From contig CM034541.1 in assembly GCA_020002185.1 (NCBI GenBank), positions 34,784,671-34,848,670 on the forward strand: DNA of 64,000 nt, in the 5' to 3' direction. A model generated the notes under the pieces. The model had not been told where the DNA came from. It saw only the letters and a program-made list of their open reading frames with translations, and did no database searches. This DNA comes from Paraescarpia echinospica (lineage: Eukaryota > Annelida > Polychaeta > Sabellida > Siboglinidae). Shown in pieces: positions 10,483-20,166 of the stretch; position 1 is the first letter of the stretch, and each line of letters opens with the position of its first letter. Both the position numbers and the translations under genes were made by a program.

Positions 10483-12373
10483 CAACGATCTAGATACGTG
10501 TGTTCTTCTTCTGTGTCTTCTGCTGTACAGTCCTTATGACTCTTCAACGATCTAGATACGTGTGTTCTTCTTCTGTGTCTTCTTCTGTACAGTCCTTATG
10601 ACTCTTCAACGATCTAGATACGTGTGTTCTTCTTCTGTGTCTTCTGCTGTACAGTCCTTATGACTCTTCAACGATCTAGATACATGTGTTCTTCTTCTGT
10701 GTCTTCTTCTGTACAGGCCTTATGACTCTTCAACGATCTAGATACATGTGTTCTTCTTCTGTGTCTTCTGCTGTACAGTCCTTATGACTCTTCAACGATC
10801 TAGATACGTGTGTTCTTCTTCTGTGTCTTCTTCTGTACAGTCCTTATGACTCTTCAACGATCTAGATACATGTGTTCTTCTTCTGTGTCTTCTTCTGTAC
10901 AGTCCTTATGACTCTTCAACGATCTAGATACGTGTGTTCTTCTTCTGTGTCTTCTTCTGTACAGTCCTTATGACTCTTCAACGATCTAGATACGTGTGTT
11001 CTTCTTCTGTGTCTTCTTCTGTACAGGCCTTATGACTCTTCAACGATCTAGATACGTGTGTTCTTCTTCTGTGTCTTCTTCTGTACAGTCCTTATGACTC
11101 TTCAACGATCTAGATACGTGTGTTCTTCTTCTGTGTCTTCTGCTGTACAGTCCTTATGACTCTTCAACGATCTAGATACATGTGTTCTTCTTCTGTACAG
11201 GCCTTATGACTCTTCAACGATCTAGATACATGTGTTCTTCTTCTGTGTCTTCTGCTGTACAGTCCTTATGACTCTTCAACGATCTAGATACGTGTGTTCT
11301 TCTTCTGTGTCTTCTTCTGTACAGTCCTTATGACTCTTCAACGATCTAGATACATGTGTTCTTCTTCTGTGTCTTCTTCTGTACAGTCCTTATGACTCTT
11401 CAACGATCTAGATACATGTGTTCTTCTTCTGTGTCTTCTTCTGTACAGTCCTTATGACTCTTCAACGATCTAGATACGTGTGTTCTTCTTCTGTGTCTTC
11501 TGCTGTACAGTCCTTATGACTCTTCAACGATCTAGATACGTGTGTTCTTCTTCTGTGTCTTCTTCTGTACAGTCCTTATGACTCTTCAACGATCTAGATA
11601 CATGTGTTCTTCTTCTGTGTCTTCTTCTGTACAGTCCTTATGACTCTTCAACGATCTAGATACATGTGTTCTTCTTCTGTGTCTTCTGCTGTACAGTCCT
11701 TATGACTCTTCAACGATCTAGATACGTGTGTTCTTCTTCTGTGTCTTCTTCTGTACAGGTCTTATGACTCTTCAACGATCTAGATACGTGTGTTCTTCTT
11801 CTGTGTCTTCTTCTGTACAGTCCTTATGACTCTTCAACGATCTAGATACATGTGTTCTTCTTCTGTGTCTTCTTCTGTACAGTCCTTATGACTCTTCAAC
11901 GATCTAGATACATGTGTTCTTCTTCTGTGTCTTCTGCTGTACAGTCCTTATGACTCTTCAACGATCTAGATACGTGTGTTCTTCTTCTGTGTCTTCTTCT
12001 GTACAGGTCTTATGACTCTTCAACGATCTAGATACGTGTGTTCTTCTTCTGTGTCTTCTTCTGTACAGTCCTTATGACTCTTCAACGATCTAGATACGTG
12101 TGTTCTTCTTCTGTGTCTTCTGCTGTACAGTCCTTATGACTCTTCAACGATCTAGATACATGTGTTCTTCTTCTGTACAGGCCTTATGACTCTTCAACGA
12201 TCTAGATACATGTGTTCTTCTTCTGTGTCTTCTGCTGTACAGTCCTTATGACTCTTCAACGATCTAGATACGTGTGTTCTTCTTCTGTGTCTTCTTCTGT
12301 ACAGTCCTTATGACTCTTCAACGATCTAGATACATGTGTTCTTCTTCTGTGTCTTCTTCTGTACAGTCCTTAT
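10483..12373. repeat. 62-bp minisatellite (VNTR), about 30 units
   Basis: The unit is about 62 bp and contains CAACGATCTAGATAC, a TTCTTCTTCTGTGTCTTC block, CTGTACAG and CCTTATGACTC. Variation is mostly at fixed positions (tacG/Atg, cttcT/Gctg, acagT/Gcc). Two units, near 11178-11200 and 12158-12180, lack the same GTGTCTTCTKCT block. The surrounding unit order is also shared, suggesting a larger-scale duplication inside the array about 0.97 kb apart. In copy 2 the array has only about three units. Confidence 0.92.
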
Positions 12374-12484
12374 TTAACAAGATTTAACAAGATTGCCACC
12401 CAGAGAATTAACTCTAGGTGGCAGGTGGACAAGGAAGCCCTTTGGCTTATCGAGAGTCCGACCCTTTTATCTATGTGTATCCCG
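12374..12484 (-). repeat. LINE 3' end fragment truncated by the assembly gap
   Basis: About 95 percent identical to 42274-42388. On the minus strand it encodes a LINE RT C-terminal tail (RVGLSISQRASLSTCHL) followed by a repeated TTTAACAAGA terminus. Divergence from the 42-kb copy is higher than between the two locus copies, so this is more likely a separate LINE insertion than the same allele. Confidence 0.65.
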
Positions 12485-13484
12485 NNNNNNNNNNNNNNNN
12501 NNNNNNNNNNNNNNNNNNNNNNNNNNNNNNNNNNNNNNNNNNNNNNNNNNNNNNNNNNNNNNNNNNNNNNNNNNNNNNNNNNNNNNNNNNNNNNNNNNNN
12601 NNNNNNNNNNNNNNNNNNNNNNNNNNNNNNNNNNNNNNNNNNNNNNNNNNNNNNNNNNNNNNNNNNNNNNNNNNNNNNNNNNNNNNNNNNNNNNNNNNNN
12701 NNNNNNNNNNNNNNNNNNNNNNNNNNNNNNNNNNNNNNNNNNNNNNNNNNNNNNNNNNNNNNNNNNNNNNNNNNNNNNNNNNNNNNNNNNNNNNNNNNNN
12801 NNNNNNNNNNNNNNNNNNNNNNNNNNNNNNNNNNNNNNNNNNNNNNNNNNNNNNNNNNNNNNNNNNNNNNNNNNNNNNNNNNNNNNNNNNNNNNNNNNNN
12901 NNNNNNNNNNNNNNNNNNNNNNNNNNNNNNNNNNNNNNNNNNNNNNNNNNNNNNNNNNNNNNNNNNNNNNNNNNNNNNNNNNNNNNNNNNNNNNNNNNNN
13001 NNNNNNNNNNNNNNNNNNNNNNNNNNNNNNNNNNNNNNNNNNNNNNNNNNNNNNNNNNNNNNNNNNNNNNNNNNNNNNNNNNNNNNNNNNNNNNNNNNNN
13101 NNNNNNNNNNNNNNNNNNNNNNNNNNNNNNNNNNNNNNNNNNNNNNNNNNNNNNNNNNNNNNNNNNNNNNNNNNNNNNNNNNNNNNNNNNNNNNNNNNNN
13201 NNNNNNNNNNNNNNNNNNNNNNNNNNNNNNNNNNNNNNNNNNNNNNNNNNNNNNNNNNNNNNNNNNNNNNNNNNNNNNNNNNNNNNNNNNNNNNNNNNNN
13301 NNNNNNNNNNNNNNNNNNNNNNNNNNNNNNNNNNNNNNNNNNNNNNNNNNNNNNNNNNNNNNNNNNNNNNNNNNNNNNNNNNNNNNNNNNNNNNNNNNNN
13401 NNNNNNNNNNNNNNNNNNNNNNNNNNNNNNNNNNNNNNNNNNNNNNNNNNNNNNNNNNNNNNNNNNNNNNNNNNNNNNNNNNNN
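12485..13484. other. Assembly gap of exactly 1000 N
   Basis: A round-number run of N marks a scaffold join of unknown true size. Any reading frame crossing it is meaningless. Confidence 0.99.
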
Positions 13485-13537
<53 letters not shown>

Positions 13538-13560
13538 TACATATACAGTCTGTCTATGAC

Positions 13561-13602
<42 letters not shown>

Positions 13603-13662
13603 ATGTGTGTGTGTGTGTGAGTGTGTGTGTGTGTGTGTAATATATATATATGTATATATATC

Positions 13663-13695
<33 letters not shown>

Positions 13696-13896
13696 CATAT
13701 GTGTTCGTTGGACATCCAATTCATGCGATAGATAGCTGAGATCAATTCTACAATGTTCTCGCCATTTAGTGGAATCCGATCGAATCGAACGATACACACC
13801 TTTTACAAACGATGTGTGCATCTAACCGCATTACAAATTGACAGCTTTGTGATTTTGTTCAACAAAGGTAACTTACGTGAAACCAATTGATTCTCC
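13485..13896. other. Copy 2 of the duplicated locus, left part
   Basis: Starts within the same TA/TG microsatellite as 5414-5640 and continues collinearly with 5641-5830, up to the TTCTCC target where the Polinton begins. Confidence 0.9.
13891..13896. other. Polinton target-site duplication, left
   Basis: TTCTCC immediately before the AGTAGTATAG terminus. Six bp is the known size for Polinton integrases. Confidence 0.95.
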
Positions 13897-14221
13897 AGTA
13901 GTATAGAGGTATTGTACGACCTCAAACGCCTACTTATAAAAAAGAATTTAATGACCACTAAACGTTTTCGGGCACCTACTTATAAAAAAAAGATCAAAGG
14001 CTTTTTTTGACACTAATGAGTTTCGGAAACCTACTTATAAAAAACATGATTGATGAGCGTTGTAATTTGATACTAATTGGATGATTGATTACTCCTACAC
14101 TAGAGATGCCACCTAGCGGTGAGTGCAGAGATGATTTTAGTTCGCCCCCTAGCGATCAACGCCGTACCTAGAGCGTGCTGACGTAAGCAATAATGCGTTT
14201 ATTGCGCTAATATATAACCAC
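13897..14221 (+). repeat. Polinton left terminal inverted repeat (325 bp)
   Basis: Pairs with 27725-28049 with fewer than about ten differences. Contains three CCTACTTATAAAAA motifs spaced about 50-60 bp apart and GCCACCTAGCGG / GCCCCCTAGCGATC blocks. A TTTATT at about 14200 gives a minus-strand AATAAA, which could terminate leftward transcripts inside the repeat. Confidence 0.97.
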
Positions 14222-14257
14222 TAGAAAATCACAGTGTGCAGATTTCCCCCGTCATCC

Positions 14258-14443
14258 CTATGTGAATGGCGCGCTGTACCCTATGTTGACAGCAGCGATA
14301 AGAGCGGCGGCTGCTGCTGCAGCGATAAGACCGGCTCCTGCTCTAGTGGACTTTGACCCCTGGATGACAGCATAGCTGGCTAACGGTAAACGTTCTGGTG
14401 GAAGGATTAAAACGAAACCAATGCGTTGTGCGTTTAAATACAT
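14258..14443 (-). CDS. Small alanine-rich hydrophobic ORF (61 codons), tentative
   Basis: A minus-strand frame next to the left inverted repeat. Its C-terminal half is strongly hydrophobic (AGAGLIAAAAAAALIAAVNI, then GYSAPFT), compatible with a membrane-active or membrane-spanning peptide. There is no family match I can name. Its position beside the inverted repeat and the AATAAA downstream inside that repeat make expression possible, but GC-rich repeats (GCTGCTGCTGCAGC) could also give this by chance. Confidence 0.25.
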   Translation of the reverse strand: MYLNAQRIGFVLILPPERLPLASYAVIQGSKSTRAGAGLIAAAAAAALIAAVNIGYSAPFT

Positions 14444-14552
14444 CTAGTCGTGGGATTACAATGAAAATCAAATGCATAAATACACTAACGTTCAGTAGGG
14501 TGTTTATGCATTGGAAACAGACACGTGAAAACGTGAGTAGTGACTGAAATAT

Positions 14553-14863
14553 TTATTGTGGAACATGATAGGCGAGCATTCGGCCGCGGCCAACGGGTCG
14601 CCTGCTCTCGGGGGAATTGAAACCTTCCCGACGATACAGTTCGCGTGGAACAACTGTTTTCCATAGCCCGTTGGGCTGCTTGACGAGGAATACTCTGGCC
14701 AGATCGGGGATGTCGTCTTCATCGTCGTCAGAGTCGTAGTGGTGGTGATGGCTGTCAGTGCCTGTCGGCGTGATGACGTGCGTAGGAGGCGACGTGGGGG
14801 TGAAAGGAGCGACCGTGCATGTCGGCTTGGTCGTCCATGATAATGTGCCGGTTGTAGGCAGTC
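14553..14863 (-). CDS. Candidate 3' exon of a leftward Polinton gene, unknown function
   Basis: On the minus strand a good 3' splice site (TTTTATTTCATAG) at about 14864-14876 opens an exon of about 100 codons. The product has a Thr/Pro-rich start, a histidine-aspartate cluster (SHHHHYDSDDDEDDIPDL), then LARVFLVKQPNGLWKTVVPR and a basic tail ending MLAYHVPQ. Reading upstream without splicing gives only low-complexity translation of AT-rich repeats, supporting an intron. A donor-like GGTAAGATCC lies at about 15440-15449, and repeated GTAAGTACG sites lie within the intervening array. The 5' exon is not resolved. I do not recognise the family. Confidence 0.4.
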
Positions 14864-14879
14864 TATGAAATAAAACCAC

Positions 14880-15440
14880 AATACATTTTAAACAAAGGAT
14901 GAGAACCATGCATTGTTTAAATGATAAAATGAGAACCACAATGATAAAATAAAATGATGCATTACAATGGTTGTGAAATAAAATGAGACAATGATAAAAT
15001 AAAATGATGCATTGTTTAAATGATGAAATAAAATGAGACATGGTATTTAAACGGTAAAATGCATGCATGCGTACTTAACTGTAGTAAAAATAAAATGAGA
15101 GATATGCACGTACTTACAATTGTTTAAATGGTAAAATAAAATGCATGCATGCAGGCGTAGTTACAACAACTGTTTAAACGGTAAAATAAAATACATGCAT
15201 GCGTACTATTTAAACAGTAAAATAAAATACATGCATGCATGCATGCGTACTATTTAAACGGTAAAATTCATGCATGCATGTTGCGTACTTACAACAACTG
15301 TAGTAAAATGAGAGACATGCATGCACGTACGCATGCATGCATGTACGCGTACTTACAATTGTTTAAATGATAAAATAAAATGCATGCATGCATGCATGCA
15401 TGCATGACGCGTAGTTACAACAACTGTTTAAATGTGTTGG
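14880..15440. repeat. AT-rich intron-like tandem repeat with (TGCA)n and repeated splice-donor motifs
   Basis: Irregular units of about 60-90 bp combine GTTTAAAYGGTAAAATAAAAT, runs of TGCATGCATGCA (longest at about 15380-15406) and CGTACTTACAACAACTG. On the minus strand the last element reads GTTGTAAGTACG, a near-consensus 5' splice site, present several times (about 15110, 15287, 15349). Neighbouring units carry one-base variants (GTAGTTAC). Confidence 0.7.
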
Positions 15441-15614
15441 ATCTTACCGTTGCGTTGACTTATGTGTTGTCGTTGGTGTGGACATGTTTGATGAAAAGTT
15501 CGGAGCGATGTATAGACGTTGATTGCGCGTGACTGTAAAAGTGTGTATGAAATGTGCGCGCCGTCAAACAGCGGTGGCGGCGGCGGCGGCGGCGGCGGCG
15601 CATGACACTACGGC

Positions 15615-16430
15615 TTATCTTGATTGGAATGTGAACGGAGAACAAAGGATTTTTACAAACAATAAACGAAACGTTAAAAGCATGAAATTAAACGTTGTAT
15701 ACGATCACTGCGGGGTCAGGAAACACGAGATGCAGCGATATTAGAGAAATTTGCTGTAAAAGTCACATTTGACAATGGATGTACTGACGTGAACGCTAAC
15801 TTTTTTTCCTGAAACAAATTCCTCGGTAGACTAGGCAGAATGCGTTAAGTGCACATGCACGTAAATGTGACATCTGTTGCGCGTGACTTAACGCGATTGG
15901 AATGTGAACGGAGAACAAAGGATTTTTACAAACAATAAACGAAACGTTAAAAGCATGAAATTAAACGTTGTATACGATCACTGTGGGGTCAGGAAACACG
16001 AGATGCATCGATATTAGAGAAATTTGATGTAAAGAGAGATTTAACGGTGAATGTACTGACGTGACCGGAAACTTTTTTCCGAAAACAAAATGCCTGGGAT
16101 GAATGAAGTATGCACGCTGATAATTGAATAAGATAATGGTATTAGTGTGAAGTGCGCATGCGCGTTATATTGTAGACAATGACATTTCAAAAACAATCAA
16201 CGAAACGTTAAAAGTACGAAACTAAACGTTGTATAGGTTCGCTGTGGAGTCAGGAAACGTGAGGTGCATTGATATTAGAGAAATTTTATGTAAAGAGATA
16301 TTTAACGGTGAATGTACTGACGTGACCGGAAACTTTTTTCCGAAAACAAAATGTCTGAAATGTACGAGGCACGCACGCTGATAATTGAGTAAGATGACGT
16401 ATTAGTGTGAAGTGCGCATGCGCGTTATTT
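15615..16430. repeat. Triplicated ~270-bp upstream region
   Basis: Three imperfect copies (about 15615-15885, 15890-16165, 16185-16430). Shared landmarks are CGAAACGTTAAAAG, AAACGTTGTATA, GGGGTCAGGAAAC, GATATTAGAGAAATTT and GTACTGACGTGA. Each copy ends in a CpG-rich palindrome, GTGCACATGCACG or GTGCGCATGCGCG. The third is followed directly by a TATA box and the rightward gene at 16547. The block separates leftward from rightward genes, as a promoter region would. Confidence 0.8.
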
Positions 16431-16444
16431 GGAAAAGTATAAAA
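16413..16444 (+). promoter_or_regulatory. Probable promoter of the rightward early genes
   Basis: TGCGCATGCGCG (16413-16424) fits the NRF1 binding consensus YGCGCAYGCGCR as I know it; a second perfect copy is at 16153-16164. TATAAAA follows at 16438-16444, about 105 bp before the ATG at 16547. The spacing suits a start site near 16470. Confidence 0.5.
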
Positions 16445-16546
16445 CGGTTGAGAAAATGCTATATTGTATGGCGCTGAAGTTCTAACGTGTATTCTTTCTA
16501 CAGCAGCAGAGCAGCAAGCAGCAGACGTTCTTCCGCGATAGACAAC

Positions 16547-17299
16547 ATGGCGGATGAAAGTCAACCAAAAAAGACGAAGGCACCGCGCAAGCAGTCACTG
16601 AAGGCGGCCGCCGGTCAACAGCAACCTTCGCCGGTGATTGCAGCCGTGTCAACGGGGGCGTCACCACCCGTTAAGCGGCCCGTCGTGCTCATTGCGGCCC
16701 CGTTGACTGTCGGGCGAAAGCGAAGCGCTGAAGAGGCGTCCTTGGAGCCCGTCGAGACGGCTGAGCGGCCCCCAGTCCTGTCGCGGAGCAGTTCTATGGA
16801 GCGTGAATGCGAATCGTCGGCGTCGACGCGCGCCACAGTGGTGAGTCTGAGGCATCTGAAGTGTGCTGTCAACGGTGTGTATAAACTTCTGTCGCCCGTT
16901 ATGATCGACGCTGTGTCGTACAAAGAGGTCGGCACCTATTTGGGATGTTCCCGTTGTCGCCGGAAATTGCAGACAAGCAAAGGCGGGGAACTGATAAGCC
17001 GAACGCATGGTGAAGTGTCGGTACCGAAATATTTCTTCGCGTTGCGTGTGATGGTGAAGGACGGCGAGGGGGAGGAAGACGAGCTTTGGCTTACGTTGTT
17101 TGACAGCCAAATGTCTAATCTCGTCGAGTACACGGCCGAGTACTTGACGGAATTGAACGAGGAGGATCTCCGCGATACCGTGCTCGAGTTAGCCGGCACT
17201 AAAGTGGAGATTAGTGTGCGGAAGACGAGTTGGAACGAGGAGCCCTCGTATACAGTCCGCACACTAAAGAGATACGTCGTCGACGACAACGATGACTAA
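16547..17299 (+). CDS. Possible RPA-like (OB-fold/zinc ribbon) ssDNA-binding protein of the Polinton
   Basis: A 250-codon frame. The ATG at 16547 (GACAACATGG) is preferred over an upstream non-ATG opening. The first ~100 residues are basic and Ser/Pro/Ala-rich, probably disordered. Residues ~110-245 have a C-x2-C pair (LGCSRCRRKL), a spacer, then KYFFALRVMVKDG and DELWLTLFDSQMSNL. That order resembles the C-terminal DNA-binding domain of the large RPA subunit (CxxC, then strands reading LxVxVxD and WVTLF). The second Cys pair of a normal zinc ribbon is not evident. It sits directly upstream of PolB on the same strand, where a ssDNA-binding factor would make sense. A strong donor-like GTGAGT at 16841 hints at alternative splicing into 17324. 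The assignment is by motif pattern only. Confidence 0.45.
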   Translation: MADESQPKKTKAPRKQSLKAAAGQQQPSPVIAAVSTGASPPVKRPVVLIAAPLTVGRKRSAEEASLEPVETAERPPVLSRSSSMERECESSASTRATVVSLRHLKCAVNGVYKLLSPVMIDAVSYKEVGTYLGCSRCRRKLQTSKGGELISRTHGEVSVPKYFFALRVMVKDGEGEEDELWLTLFDSQMSNLVEYTAEYLTELNEEDLRDTVLELAGTKVEISVRKTSWNEEPSYTVRTLKRYVVDDNDD

Positions 17300-17323
17300 T
17301 GTGTTGTGTTGTGTTGTTTGTAG

Positions 17324-17690
17324 GAGGGAGATTGGCCGCTACTGGTAGATTTATTGACACACGCGAACGAGCGACAACGAATGAGAGAGCGTCGTGGTCG
17401 TGAAATAAGCGAGGAGAGCTTTCAACTATTAGCCGAGACGGCCGAACAATACATAAGAGCGTTTTGGCTAGCTTACGAAGCAAGCTTATTTTGTAGTAGT
17501 ATGACGTAACTAACAGTTGTGCTTATATGCTTTAGGAAGTGCGCCGCGTACTGGAAAACATGCTTGCAAACAACGAAAGGATCCGCGCTCAGTACGACGA
17601 GGTTGCCTCGTTCGTAAGAACGTTGTTGGAGCGCGGAGTGAAGGGGTCGATAAAGAGGGAGGAAGAGATCAAGAAGGAGGAGGCGGACTA
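17324..17690 (+). CDS. Two candidate exons between the RPA-like gene and PolB
   Basis: 17324-17505 follows a TTGTTTGTAG acceptor and is fully open (starts EGDWPLLVDLLTHANERQRM, ends with an aromatic AFWLAYEASLF). A donor-like GACGTAACT follows, then another acceptor (TATATGCTTTAG, 17535). A second open block, EVRRVLENMLANNERIRAQY to KREEEIKKEEAD-stop at 17690, is a likely coiled coil. A third acceptor-like TTTGTAG precedes PolB at about 17711. No simple phase joins all blocks, so the exon model is uncertain. The family is unknown. Confidence 0.3.
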
Positions 17691-17701
17691 ATCATAATAA
17701 T

Positions 17702-19981
17702 GTGTTTGTAGGGGGCGTTAGCTACGATCGCTTTCTGAAAGCGTACGGTTGCTCGGCAATGAAGGGCTACTTTCCGTACGAACATATCGACGCGTTGACG
17801 CGTCCTGACGAAACCGCCCTGCCGTCGCGCGAAGCTTTCTACAGCCACCTGAAACGCGAGGGAATCTCCGCGGAGGCGTACGAGATTTGCGCGACGGCGT
17901 GGCGTGACGAGGGCATGACGTCGATGCGCGATTTTCTTGTGTGGTATAACAATCGTGACGTGGCGCCGTTTCTGGAGGCCGTCGATCGCCAGTTCGCCTT
18001 CTATCGGCGCCGACGTATCGACATGTTCAAGGACGACATCAGCGTACCGGGGTTGACGTTGTTGTATCTGTTCAACGAACTGCCGACGTCGATCCATTTC
18101 TCGCTTTTCAACGAACCGAACAAAGATCTGCACCGTCTGCTGCAGGCGCAGATCGTCGGCGGCCCGTCGATCATCTTCGCGAGTCACCACGAGGACGACG
18201 TGACGTCGATTCGAGGCGGCGACGCGCCGTGCCGATCGATAGTAGGCTTCGACGCAAACGGACTCTATTTATGGGCGATAATGCAGGAGATGCCGACGGG
18301 CTGGTACACGCGCCGACGCGCGGAGAACGCCTTACGAGCGGAACGCGTGCATCGCTACGGTCGTATGGCCGTGGAGTGGTTGACGTGGGTGGAGCCGCAA
18401 ACCGGCGCGCGTATACGTCACCAGTTGAACGGACGCGAGAAGCGCTTCGGAAAGCACCGAGTTGACGGCTGGTGCGCCTCCACGCGAAAGGCGTATCAAT
18501 TTCACGGCTGCTATTTTCACGGCTGCCCGGCGTGCCAGGCGCACGTGACGACGAACGCCGTCAACGGTCAACCGATGACGACGCTGTACGCCGCGACGAT
18601 CGCCGTGACCGCCTACCTGCGCCGTTTCGTCGACGACGTCGTCGAAATGTGGGAGTGCCAGTGGCACGCCGTGCGACCGCCGGCGGTGCCGACGCCGCCC
18701 GACGCGTCACGATGGCAACCACCACCGAGCACGACCATTACGCTCTCGACGATACTGGAGGCGGTGCGCGACGGCTCTCTGTTCGGCCTCGTGCAGTGCG
18801 ATATCGCCGTGCCGGAAGCGCTGCGCGACAAGTTCGCCGAGATGCAGCCCGTATTCAAGAACGTCGATATCGTGCGCGACGATATCAGCCCGTTGATGCG
18901 CGACTACGCCGAGTCGCACGATCTCCTCACCCGACCTCAACGGACGCTCGTCGGTAGCTACTTCGGCGCCGAGATCGTGCTCGCGACGCCGCTCCTACGC
19001 TGGTATCTGGCGCACGGTCTCGTCGTCGAGCGCGTCTACCAGATCGTCGATCGCGTGCTTTCGCCGCTTCGGCGACGCGGTCTCGACGGCGCGACGCGAG
19101 GGCGATATCGATCCCGACAAGTCGATCATCGCCGATACCTTTAAACTTCTCGGCAATAGTTCCTACGGGAAAACGATTACGCGCGTCGATCGGCACCGGG
19201 AAATCAAGTACGCCACGCCGGTCGGCGCGTCGATGCTCGTCAACAATCTGCGTTTCCGGCAACTCGACGTCGTCGTCGACGACGCGCTGTACGAGGTGGC
19301 GCTGAATAAGCGCAAAGTCGTCTACGGCCTGCCGATACATATCGGCTATTTCGTATTGCAGTACGCAAAATTGAGAATGCTGGAATTCTATTTCGATTTC
19401 GTCGACGCCTACATCCCTGTCCGCTCTTCCAGTACTGCGCTATGGACACGGACTCGGCGTACATCGCCCTCGCCGGACGTGACGTCGACGCGCTTGTACC
19501 GGAAGAACGTCGCGAACACTACTTCCGGAATCGATCGCTCTGGTTTCCGGCCGAATGCTGGGACGCGCACTTGGACGCCTACGTACGACGGCGCGTCGCC
19601 GGACTAGCGTGGGAGGAGGACGTGCCGGCCTGCTGCGCGCGCCGACGCCTGTTCGATCGTCGAACGCCGGGACTCTTCAAAGAAGAGTGGCGGGGCGACG
19701 GAATCGTGGCGCTGTGCAGCAAGACCTACTACTGCTTCGGCGGCGCCGACGGTCCGAAGTACAGCACGAAGGGACTGAGCAAGCGACAGAACGACATCGA
19801 CGAGCACACCTTCCTCGCCGTACTGCGCGACCGTCGCAACGGCGTCGGCTGGAACCGCGGTTTCCAAGTGAAAGACTCGTCCGTGTTGACGTACGTTCAA
19901 GAGCGCGCGGCGTTGAGCTACTTCTACGCTAAACGCCGCGTGCTCGACGACGGCGTCACCACGGCGCCGATACTCGTCTAA
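17702..19981 (+). pseudogene. polB: Protein-primed family B DNA polymerase, N-terminally short and frameshifted
   Basis: Polintons replicate with a protein-primed PolB. Visible in order: YGCSAMKGYFPYEHID and SMRDFLVWYNNRDV (Exo III-like Y-x3-D), FSLFN, IVGGPSIIF, motif A (VGFDANGLYLWAIMQEMP), FHGCYFHGC, GSLFGLVQCDI, LVGSYFG and LATPLL. Motif B (LLGNSSYGK) lies in another frame, and motif C (MDTDSAY, 19442) with CSKTYYCFG and STKGLSKRQN in a third. Frameshifts therefore lie at about 19050-19058 and 19410-19424. Nothing upstream resembles Exo I or Exo II or the terminal-protein region, so the N-terminus is missing or in unseen exons. Stop at 19979-19981. Family is certain; activity is doubtful. 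Confidence 0.93.
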
Positions 19982-20081
19982 CTCGTAAACTCGTCTAACT
20001 CGTCTAACTCGTCGTCTACTAACCTAATCCCCACCACCCCCTAGGGGTAGTTTCTGTATGTATGTATGTAGGTAGGGTAAT

Positions 20082-20133
20082 AATAAACACCAACAATACA
20101 ATTGTGTACTACATCGTTTGTTTGTTTTTTATT
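20082..20133. terminator. Convergent polyadenylation signals between PolB and the capsid block
   Basis: Plus-strand AATAAA at 20082-20087 serves polB. TTTATT at 20128-20133 is the minus-strand AATAAA about 34 bp beyond the protease stop. This is the natural transcription boundary of the element. Confidence 0.6.
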
Positions 20134-20166
20134 TCTTCTACTACTACTATACACGCAAAAGCGAAA

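Larger units (their letters stand above)
5414..12373. other. Copy 1 of the duplicated locus (insertion-free version)
   Basis: This segment is collinear at high identity (only scattered differences seen) with 13485-13896 plus 28050-30884 plus 36886-38826. It lacks the Polinton, and its intact site is at 5825-5830 (TTCTCC once). It also lacks the 6-kb inverted-repeat element, with an intact site at about 8669-8672 (ATAC once). It contains the ASB17-like gene, two SINEs and a long VNTR. It is either the other haplotype or a recent tandem duplicate. Confidence 0.85.

Noticed and set aside
10483..12373. CRISPR array
   Set aside because: The whole 62-bp unit repeats; there are no unique spacers, and the context is eukaryotic.
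12370..12484. Interpretation of the 115-bp match to 42271-42388 as the same allelic position
   Set aside because: Divergence of about 4-5 percent exceeds that between the two locus copies, and the sequence is a LINE 3' end, so an independent insertion is more likely.
12370..13821. Long reading frames spanning the N run on both strands
   Set aside because: They consist of translated N plus microsatellite; not genes.
15523..15744. Plus-strand frame with poly-alanine
   Set aside because: Arises from a (GGC)n run and lies inside the triplicated upstream repeat; no equivalent frame is kept in the other copies.
17669..18667. Long minus-strand frames opposite polB
   Set aside because: GC-rich antisense shadows of the polymerase; PolB motifs fix the plus strand.
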